This document shows positions 1-4,687 of a stretch of DNA of 6,027 nucleotides, piece by piece. The notes beneath the pieces are model-generated. The model did not search any database. It was given only the letters and a program-made list of their open reading frames with translations, and was not told the DNA's origin. This DNA is from JAJKJG01 sp036386395 (GTDB lineage: Bacteria; Pseudomonadota; Alphaproteobacteria; Rhizobiales; Beijerinckiaceae): contig DASVVU010000172.1 of NCBI GenBank assembly GCA_036386395.1, forward strand, positions 1 through 6,027, in the 5' to 3' direction. The position numbers and the translations under genes were made by a program. Numbering within the stretch: the stretch's first letter is position 1; every line of letters starts with the position of its first letter.

Positions 1-781
1 GGAGCTCGGGCGCGAGGAGCCGCGCATCCGCGGCGTGCAGCTCAGCCGCAACTTCGGCCAGCACTACGCGCTCACCGCCGGCATCGACCACGCCTACGCC
101 AATTGGTACGTCGTCATGGACTGCGACCTCCAGGACGCGCCCGAGGACATTCCCCTCCTCTACGCCAAGGTCCGCGAGGGCTACGACGCCATCGTCGGGG
201 TGCGCTGCAAGGAGGGGCACGGGTTCGCGAAGCGCCACGTTTCCCGCGTCTTCTACCGCGCCTTCAACCTCCTCGCCGGCTTCGAGCTCGACTGGAGCGT
301 CGGCAACTTCCGCATCTTCTCGGACCGGGTCGCGGACGGCTTCCGGCAGATGCGCGAGCAGATGCGGCTCTTCCCCGCGAGCCTCAGCTACATGGGCTTC
401 ACGGTCGGGACCCTCGAATTGCCGCACCACCCGCGCGAGGAGGGCAAATCGAGCTATACCTTCAAGAAGCTTGCGCGGCTCGCCTCGAACGCGATCCTCG
501 CCCACTCGCAGACACCCCTGAAGATCGCCGTCGTCCTCGGCCTCGCGATGGCGGTGCTGTCGCTCCTCGCCGGCCTCGCCATTACGGTGCGGGCCCTCGT
601 GTGGGGCATCCCGGTGACCGGCTGGGCGAGCCTCATCGTCGCCGTCTTCGTGGTCGGCGGCGCGCAGATCTTCGTCACCGGCATCGTTGGCATCTACGTC
701 GGCAAGACCTTCGAGGAGGCGAAGAAGCGGCCCCTCTACTTCGTCCGCGACACCGTGAACCTTGCGGACGGCGAGCGGTGA
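1..781 (+). CDS. Family 2 glycosyltransferase, polyprenyl-phosphate type (5' partial)
   Basis: The gene enters from before the window: the frame is open from base 2, and the GTG at 35 is internal, because conserved sequence continues on both sides of it. Visible are the block LSRNFGQHYALTAGIDHA (41-94) and the donor/metal-binding motif DCDLQDAPE (119-145), both typical of GtrB/ArnC/DPM1-like GT2 enzymes. The C-terminus has two hydrophobic membrane segments (about 520-595 and 625-705) and the usual basic ending KTFEEAKKRPLYFV. Such enzymes move a sugar from a nucleotide donor to undecaprenyl phosphate, or a similar acceptor, at the cytoplasmic face of the inner membrane. The missing N-terminus, about 70 residues, would hold the first nucleotide-binding strand. 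Its stop overlaps the next start by 4 bases, so it belongs to the polysaccharide operon. The actual sugar cannot be read from the sequence; an amino-deoxy sugar made by the downstream WecE is a reasonable guess. Confidence 0.9.
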   Translation, partial: ELGREEPRIRGVQLSRNFGQHYALTAGIDHAYANWYVVMDCDLQDAPEDIPLLYAKVREGYDAIVGVRCKEGHGFAKRHVSRVFYRAFNLLAGFELDWSVGNFRIFSDRVADGFRQMREQMRLFPASLSYMGFTVGTLELPHHPREEGKSSYTFKKLARLASNAILAHSQTPLKIAVVLGLAMAVLSLLAGLAITVRALVWGIPVTGWASLIVAVFVVGGAQIFVTGIVGIYVGKTFEEAKKRPLYFVRDTVNLADGER

Positions 782-2067
782 GCATCCGCGTCCTCGTCTT
801 CCCGTCGGTGAACGAGCCGGGGCTGGAGATCGTCCAGGCGCTCGCCAAGAGCAACAAGGTCGAGCTCCTCGGCGGCTCGAGCTTCGGCAGCGCCTACGAC
901 CCCTCCCGCGTGCTCGTGGAGCGCCATCTCGAATGCCCGGCCCTCGGCGAGTCCGATTTCCGCCCGCGCTTCGAGGCGCTTGTGCGAGACAACGCCGTCG
1001 ACCTCGTCTTTCCGACCGTCGACGCCCTCGTGGCCGAGTTCGCCGGCTGGACCGACTCGGCGGCCCGTTTCGTCACAAGCCCACCGGAGTCCGCAAGGCT
1101 CGTGCTCTCGAAGCGGCAGACATACGAGCGGCTTCAAGGGCACATTCCAGTCCCGCAAATCTTCGACGGGGAGGCGCCACTTCCGGCCTACGCCAAGCCC
1201 GACGTCGGCAGCGGCAGCCGCGGCGGCTTTCTGGTGGAGACCGCGCAGGAGCTCGATCTCGCGCGGCGCCGCTCCCTCCTCGTGCACGAGTTCCTGCCCG
1301 GATCGGAGTACACCGTTGACTGCCTGAGCGATCTCGACGGTGCGCTGATGTTCCAGAACGTGCGGGTGCGCGGCCAGATCGCCCGCGGCATCGCGGTCGG
1401 CACCATGGGCGTGCGCCACCCCGCGATCGAGGAGAGCGTGCGGCGGATCGCCCAAGAGATCCCGCTCGGTGGCCCCTGGTTCGCGCAGTTCAAGGAGGCG
1501 GCGGACGGCACGCCGACGCTGCTCGAGGTCAACGCCCGCGTCTCCGGCTCGATGACGCTGACGCGCCTCTCGGGCGTCAACATCCCGCTCATCTCCGTGT
1601 TCCTGTTCATGGGCTACGCCATCACCGTCCCGCGGAGCGTCGAGGGTGTGCGCATCAACCGCTTCCTACGCAGCGTGGGCGAGGTCTCCGACTTCGACTG
1701 GGCGATCTTCGACCTCGACGACACCCTCGTGCGCAAGGACGGCAAGGCCGATCCCGACGTGGTGGCGCGCGTCCACGACCTGCACAACCAGGGCAAGCGC
1801 CAGCTCCTCCTCACCAAGAACGTCGACCCGGAAGGCACGCTCGCGCGCCTCGCGCTCCCCCGCGCCCTGTTCGAGGCAGTGCGGGGCGTCACGGACAAGC
1901 CGGCCGGCGTCAAGGCGCTGCTTGCCGACTTCGCCATCGATCCCGCCCGCTGCGTGGTGATCAACGATTCCGTGACCGAGAACCTCGTCATCCAGGCCCG
2001 GCACCCGGCGCTCCGCGTGCTCCTCCCCGACGCGATCGACCTCCTTCAGCGGGAGAAGCTGCGGTGA
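778..2067 (+). CDS. ATP-grasp ligase domain fused to HAD-like phosphatase domain
   Basis: 429 residues, starting at GTG 778 in a GTGA overlap with the glycosyltransferase stop. The same frame stays open far upstream, but that part only shadows the glycosyltransferase. Residues 1 to about 290 are a CarB/PylC-like ATP-grasp domain: the ATP-binding strand and Gly-rich loop AKPDVGSGSRGG (K140 to G150), HEFLPGSEYTVD (E171, E177), and metal ligands equivalent to Q237, E250 and N252 in the EVNARVSGS block. Residues about 302-429 are a small, cap-less HAD domain: motif I FDLDDT (D312, D314, T316), motif II LLTKN (T346), motif III K374 and motif IV INDSVTEN (D397, E401). All core catalytic residues of both domains are present, so both look active. 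ATP-grasp enzymes form amide-type bonds through acyl phosphates; HAD enzymes remove phosphate. Between a glycosyltransferase and a sugar aminotransferase, the likely job is modifying a sugar or amino sugar, for example acylating the 4-amino group, but the substrate is inferred only from position. Confidence 0.85.
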   Translation: MSIRVLVFPSVNEPGLEIVQALAKSNKVELLGGSSFGSAYDPSRVLVERHLECPALGESDFRPRFEALVRDNAVDLVFPTVDALVAEFAGWTDSAARFVTSPPESARLVLSKRQTYERLQGHIPVPQIFDGEAPLPAYAKPDVGSGSRGGFLVETAQELDLARRRSLLVHEFLPGSEYTVDCLSDLDGALMFQNVRVRGQIARGIAVGTMGVRHPAIEESVRRIAQEIPLGGPWFAQFKEAADGTPTLLEVNARVSGSMTLTRLSGVNIPLISVFLFMGYAITVPRSVEGVRINRFLRSVGEVSDFDWAIFDLDDTLVRKDGKADPDVVARVHDLHNQGKRQLLLTKNVDPEGTLARLALPRALFEAVRGVTDKPAGVKALLADFAIDPARCVVINDSVTENLVIQARHPALRVLLPDAIDLLQREKLR

Positions 2068-3200
2068 CGCGCATCCCCTTCAACCGTCCGACGCTCGCCG
2101 GAAAGGAGCTCGACTACATCCGCGAGGCGGTGGCGCGCGGGCAGCTCGCCGGCGACGGCGCCTTTACGGAGCGCTGCCAGCGGTGGCTTGCCGAAAGAAT
2201 CGGGGCGAAGGCGGTGCTCCTCACCCACTCCTGCACCGCGGCCCTGGAGATGGCGACGCTCCTTCTCGACATCGGGCCGGGCGACGAGGTCATCATGCCC
2301 TCGTTCACCTTCGTCTCGACCGCGAACGCGGTGGTGCTGCGCGGCGGCGTGCCGGTGTTCGTGGACATCCGCCCGGACACCCTCAACATCGACGAGACCC
2401 TTGTGGAGGCCGCCGTCACGGCGCGCACCAAGGCGGTCTTCCCGGTGCACTACGCCGGCGTCCCGGCCGAGATGGACGCGATCGCCGATGTCGCCCGGCG
2501 GCACGGGCTCGCCGTGGTCGAGGACGCCGCGCAGGCGCTGGGCTCGACCTACCATGGCCGCAACGCCGGCGCCCTCGGGACGCTCGCGGCCTTCAGCTTC
2601 CACGAGACCAAGAACGTGATCTCGGGGGAGGGGGGATGCCTCGCCATCAACGACGAAGCCCTCGTCGAGCGCGCCGAGATCGTCCGCGAGAAGGGCACGG
2701 ACCGCAAGCGCTTCTTCCGCGGCCAAGTCGACAAGTACACCTGGGTCGACGTCGGCTCGTCCTACCTCCCGGGCGAGCTCGTCGCGTCCTTCCTCCTCGG
2801 CCAGCTCGAGGAAGCCGACGCGATCCGGGCCGACCGCATGGCGAGCTGGACCGCCTACGACGAAGCGCTTGCCCCCTACCGCGCCCGCGGCCTCGGCACC
2901 CCCACGGTCCCGCCCTACTGCCGACACAACGCCCACCTCTACTACGTTATCCTGCCGACCGCGGACGCCCGCGAGGCTCTGATCGAGCACATGCGGGCTG
3001 ACGGCATCCTCACCCCCTTCCACTACGTCCCCCTCCACAGCTCGCCCGCAGGCCGCCGCTTGGGCCGGGCCGCGGGCGCGCTGCCGGTGACGGAGGACCT
3101 TTCCTCGAGGCTCGTGCGCCTGCCGCTGTACCCGCGCATGGGCGACGACCTGCCGCGTGTGATCGAGCGGCTACGGGGGCACCTCGATAGGCTCTTGTGA
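2064..3200 (+). CDS. wecE: dTDP-4-amino-4,6-dideoxygalactose transaminase (WecE/RffA family)
   Basis: 378 residues starting at GTG 2064, which overlaps the preceding stop by 4 bases. It is a PLP-dependent DegT/DnrJ/EryC1/StrS aminotransferase that aligns by recall with E. coli WecE over its whole length, at the same size. Matching blocks include IPFNRPTLAGKELDY at the N-terminus, SCTAALEM (S56-M63, cofactor phosphate region), PGDEVIMPSFTFVSTANA, VVEDAAQ (D154, the ring-nitrogen contact), FSFHETKN (K183, the Schiff-base lysine), REKGTDRKRFFRGQVDKYTW, and FHYVPLHSSPAG near the C-terminus. The enzyme transfers an amino group from glutamate to dTDP-4-keto-6-deoxyglucose, giving dTDP-Fuc4N. In enterobacteria this feeds enterobacterial common antigen; here the neighbours point to another surface glycan, such as O-antigen, capsule or exopolysaccharide. 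The gene is the last of the operon and ends one base before a convergent antitoxin gene, with no obvious terminator between them. Confidence 0.92.
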   Translation: MTRIPFNRPTLAGKELDYIREAVARGQLAGDGAFTERCQRWLAERIGAKAVLLTHSCTAALEMATLLLDIGPGDEVIMPSFTFVSTANAVVLRGGVPVFVDIRPDTLNIDETLVEAAVTARTKAVFPVHYAGVPAEMDAIADVARRHGLAVVEDAAQALGSTYHGRNAGALGTLAAFSFHETKNVISGEGGCLAINDEALVERAEIVREKGTDRKRFFRGQVDKYTWVDVGSSYLPGELVASFLLGQLEEADAIRADRMASWTAYDEALAPYRARGLGTPTVPPYCRHNAHLYYVILPTADAREALIEHMRADGILTPFHYVPLHSSPAGRRLGRAAGALPVTEDLSSRLVRLPLYPRMGDDLPRVIERLRGHLDRLL

Positions 3201-3201
3201 T

Positions 3202-3525
3202 TTATCGCGCATTGGCCGGCGCCGGCGGCGTGTAGCGCTGCACGGCGATCTCGCCGGCGCGCTCGCGCATGCTGCAGGCGTCGTACCAGGCCTGCATGCG
3301 CAGGAGCGTGTCCATGCTGACGCCAAACGCCTTCTCGATCCGCAGAGCCATTTCCGGGGACAGACCGGCGTTGCCGTTCACGACGTCGGAAAGTGTCGCG
3401 CGGCGCACGTCCAGCACCTCGGCCGCCTTCGCCACGGACAGGCCGAGCGGCTCCAGGATCTCCTCGCGGACGAAACTGCCCGGATGGGGCGGCCTCATGC
3501 CGACTTTCGCGATCGCTTCGCCCAT
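3202..3525 (-). CDS. higA: HigA-type antitoxin (XRE-family HTH)
   Basis: 107 residues, read on the minus strand from ATG 3525-3523 to TAA 3204-3202. A longer reading frame exists upstream, but this start has a strong GGAGG ten bases before it and directly overlaps the toxin stop (TGATG, one shared base), which argues for coupled translation. The protein opens with RPPHPGSFVREEILEPLG (residues 11-28), the hallmark of HigA/VapI addiction-module antidotes. It is followed by a helix-turn-helix of about residues 30-51 (VAKAAEVLDVRRATLSDVVNG) and a helical tail with WYDA (80-83). Family members bind and neutralise the HigB toxin and repress their own promoter; the inverted repeat at 3817-3837 is the natural target. 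It is intact, unlike its toxin partner, and is convergent with wecE. Confidence 0.9.
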   Translation of the reverse strand: MGEAIAKVGMRPPHPGSFVREEILEPLGLSVAKAAEVLDVRRATLSDVVNGNAGLSPEMALRIEKAFGVSMDTLLRMQAWYDACSMRERAGEIAVQRYTPPAPANAR

Positions 3526-3803
3526 CAGTGATAATCCTCCAGGTCTAAGTCGATGATCTCGCCGTCCTCCAGCACGAAGGTCACGCGCCAATTGCCGGAG
3601 GCGGAGATGCTCCACGTTCCTGCCCGATCGCCCGTGAGTTGATGCCCCCTCCACCCTGGCGGGCCGGAAACGCCGTCGATGTCCTGCGCCGACACCAGCG
3701 CGGCAAGGATGTTGCGAACCCTGTTCAGAAGGTCGGGCCGTCTGCCCCGGCCGTCGTCGTTCTCGATGAAGCGCTTCAGCCCCCTATGGCGGACGGTCCG
3801 AAT
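3525..3803 (-). CDS. higB: HigB/RelE-superfamily toxin with displaced start codon (probable 5' frameshift)
   Basis: Reading the minus strand back from TGA 3527-3525 gives about 92 residues, the usual HigB length, beginning IRTVRHRGLKRF and ending SGNWRVTFVLEDGEIIDLDL plus EDYH. These are standard blocks of the plasmid-maintenance killer (HigB) family of ribosome-dependent mRNA interferases: GLKRF near the N-terminus, GWRGHQLTGDRAGTWSI in the middle and GNWRVTF late. Related proteins normally start with Met directly before the first Ile. Here the Ile codon ATT (3803-3801) follows an in-frame TGA (3806-3804), and the only ATG (3807-3805) is one base out of frame, reading a 7-residue peptide that stops at 3786-3784. 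The bases ATGAATTCGG look like ATGATTCGG with one extra A. The toxin may therefore be silent, start at the rare codon ATT, or contain a sequencing error. The next in-frame GTG lies about a third of the way in and would remove the N-terminal helix. Confidence 0.8.
   Translation of the reverse strand: MRTVRHRGLKRFIENDDGRGRRPDLLNRVRNILAALVSAQDIDGVSGPPGWRGHQLTGDRAGTWSISASGNWRVTFVLEDGEIIDLDLEDYH
3536..3540 (-). promoter_or_regulatory. Ribosome binding site of the antitoxin gene
   Basis: GGAGG on the minus strand, ten bases before the ATG at 3525, inside the last codons of the toxin. It fixes the antitoxin start at 3525 rather than at upstream in-frame codons, and would let antitoxin be made even if toxin translation fails. 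Confidence 0.7.
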
Positions 3804-3815
3804 TCATGCGCCCGC

Positions 3816-3844
3816 AATGTACGGTCGAACCGTACATATCTCAA
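3816..3844 (-). promoter_or_regulatory. Candidate sigma-70-type promoter of higBA
   Basis: On the minus strand TTGAGA (3844-3839) and TACATT (3821-3816) are separated by exactly 17 bases, and the operator covers that spacer and most of the -10. Transcription would then start only a few bases before the toxin start, giving an almost leaderless mRNA, which fits the absence of a ribosome binding site there. A second option is TATGTA (3838-3833) as the -10, with TTGAAG 16 bases further upstream as the -35. Confidence 0.45.
3817..3837. promoter_or_regulatory. Inverted-repeat operator of the toxin-antitoxin module
   Basis: A perfect inverted repeat: arm ATGTACGGT (3817-3825), 3-base centre CGA, arm ACCGTACAT (3829-3837). 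It lies 10 bases upstream of the out-of-frame toxin ATG on the minus strand and overlaps the predicted promoter. HigA-family antitoxins bind such palindromes through their HTH domain to repress their own operon. The repeat is seen directly; the binding partner is inferred from position. Confidence 0.75.
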
Positions 3845-4036
3845 GCATGTTTCTCTTCAAGATTAGCGCTCCTATAGGCCGGCAATTCTGGACGTGAAAC
3901 ACGGGCGCCGCTGTTTGAGAGTCCCAGTTCACTTCGCGAAGCCCACGTCCTGGAACGTTAAGGCCAAGCCCGCGTTCTTTGTGCGGGCACGTCCATCCGC
4001 CCGTCCGGGTGGCGGTTTTCATTGAAAGTTCTGGCC
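3845..4036. other. Non-coding intergenic region between divergent units
   Basis: This stretch separates the minus-strand toxin-antitoxin module from the plus-strand stress-type genes. No conserved coding sequence was recognised in any frame; the open frames crossing it have no family resemblance. It is locally richer in A/T than its surroundings near 3840-3900. It contains a 10-base palindrome CTTCGCGAAG (3932-3941), the EcfG-like promoter described separately, and small hairpins in the presumed leader (3981-3990 and 3997-4015). Confidence 0.6.
3952..3976 (+). promoter_or_regulatory. EcfG-type (general stress sigma factor) promoter candidate
   Basis: GGAAC at 3952-3956 and CGTT at 3973-3976 are separated by 16 bases. 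This matches the known EcfG consensus of Alphaproteobacteria (GGAAC, 16-17 bases, cGTT), which the PhyR-NepR-EcfG general stress response uses. It points toward the gene at 4037 and implies a leader of about 50 bases. The match is seen directly; use by EcfG is inferred from the consensus and from the stress-like character of the genes it would drive. Confidence 0.65.
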
Positions 4037-4687
4037 ATGGCTGATCCGAAGCAATCCGGCGGGGCCTCCCCGCAGACATCCGACCTCATGGAGGGCGTGA
4101 CCTCGGCCGCGTCGAAGGTCGCGGAAGCCGCGCAGGAGAAGGCGCGCGGGCTCGCGGCAACCGCCGAGGAGAAGGCGCGCTCGCTTGCCGAGGACAAGAA
4201 GCGCGAGATCGCCGAGCAGGCCGAGAGCGTCGCGAAGATCGTCGACGGCGTCGCGGCGGGCGTCGAGGCGGCCCTGCCGCCGGCCGGGCCTTATGTGCGC
4301 GGCATCGCGTCCGGCATCCACGAGGTCACCTCGGCGCTGCGCGACCGCAGCGTCGACGACCTCATGGGCGAGGGCCGGCGCTTCGCGCAGGAGCGGCCGG
4401 GCACCGTGCTCGCCGGCGCGCTCGTCCTCGGGTTCGGCTTCGCGCGCTTCCTCAAGGCCTCCGCCGACCGCCGCCACGACGCCCGCGCCCGGTCAGGCGC
4501 GGCGCGGCAGGGCGCTTCCCGCGGTGCCGCCAGCAGCCGGCCGAGCCGCGCCGAATACCCGTCCGACGTCGCCTCCGAGGGGCCGGGCGCCCAAGGTTCC
4601 GGCACCCAAGGCCCCGGCGCCCAAGGCCCCGGAGCCCACGGCGCCGCCTCCCTTTCCGCCGACAGGAGCAGCCCCCATGGCCGATGA
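4037..4687 (+). CDS. Ala-rich, single-membrane-segment protein with LEA-like 11-residue repeats
   Basis: 216 residues from ATG 4037 (MADPKQSGG). A TTG at 4022 in the same frame would add five residues; ATG is preferred as the commoner start, though only a weak GAAAG precedes it. Residues about 15-70 are a charged, Ala-rich helical region with two clear 11-residue repeats, AQEKARGLAAT (32-42) and AEEKARSLAED (43-53), resembling LEA group 3 or apolipoprotein-type helices. Residues about 100-120 (DRSVDDLMGEGRRFAQER) precede one hydrophobic Gly/Ala-rich segment (121-138), a layout seen in rhizobial proteins often labelled 'nutrient deprivation-induced'. The tail (about 140-216) is Arg/Ser/Gly-rich, looks disordered and contains a GPGAQ repeat. 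The gene overlaps the next by 11 bases and sits behind an EcfG-like promoter. The function is unknown; an inner-membrane-anchored stress protein is the best inference. Confidence 0.78.
   Translation: MADPKQSGGASPQTSDLMEGVTSAASKVAEAAQEKARGLAATAEEKARSLAEDKKREIAEQAESVAKIVDGVAAGVEAALPPAGPYVRGIASGIHEVTSALRDRSVDDLMGEGRRFAQERPGTVLAGALVLGFGFARFLKASADRRHDARARSGAARQGASRGAASSRPSRAEYPSDVASEGPGAQGSGTQGPGAQGPGAHGAASLSADRSSPHGR
4130..4195 (+). repeat. Two tandem 33-base repeats coding 11-residue LEA-like units
   Basis: Units at 4130-4162 and 4163-4195 encode AQEKARGLAAT and AEEKARSLAED. Seven of eleven residues are identical, with the shared core EKAR-x-LA. A third, degenerate unit may follow (KKREIAEQAES). 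The period of 11 and the Ala/Glu/Lys make-up fit amphipathic LEA-type helices. Confidence 0.65.
4586..4645 (+). repeat. Four tandem 15-base repeats coding G-A-Q-G-P units
   Basis: Units at 4586-4600, 4601-4615, 4616-4630 and 4631-4645 encode GAQGS, GTQGP, GAQGP and GAHGA. The DNA copies are nearly identical (GGCGCCCAAGGCCCC type), so they probably arose by slippage. They lie in the low-complexity tail of the first membrane protein, just before the ribosome binding site of the next gene, and may vary in copy number between strains. Confidence 0.8.
4664..4668 (+). promoter_or_regulatory. Ribosome binding site of the DUF3618-like gene
   Basis: AGGAG eight bases before ATG 4677, inside the end of the preceding gene. 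It supports 4677 as the start and shows that the second gene is translated from the same mRNA as the first. Confidence 0.7.

Noticed and set aside
103..777. The ATP-grasp frame stays open far upstream, seeming to give a 654-residue protein.
   Set aside because: This part lies in another frame of the well-supported glycosyltransferase, is Arg/Pro-rich like a shadow translation, and shows no ATP-grasp sequence. GTG 778 in a GTGA overlap is the sensible start.
2046..3038. A 330-residue minus-strand open frame opposite wecE.
   Set aside because: wecE on the plus strand matches its family over the full length; the antisense frame is a compositional shadow.
3215..3226. A 12-base palindrome GCCGGCGCCGGC considered as a terminator.
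   Set aside because: It lies in the coding end of the antitoxin, has no loop and no T-run, and such G/C palindromes are expected by chance at this base composition.
3526..3654. An N-terminal extension of the antitoxin to 3654.
   Set aside because: The extension overlaps the toxin in another frame, lacks family sequence, and the GGAGG plus TGATG coupling at 3525 marks the real start.
3804..4079. A 91-residue minus-strand open frame across the intergenic region, ending where the toxin frame begins.
   Set aside because: It has no family resemblance and spans the operator and promoter. It matters only because its TGA (3806-3804) closes the toxin frame upstream.
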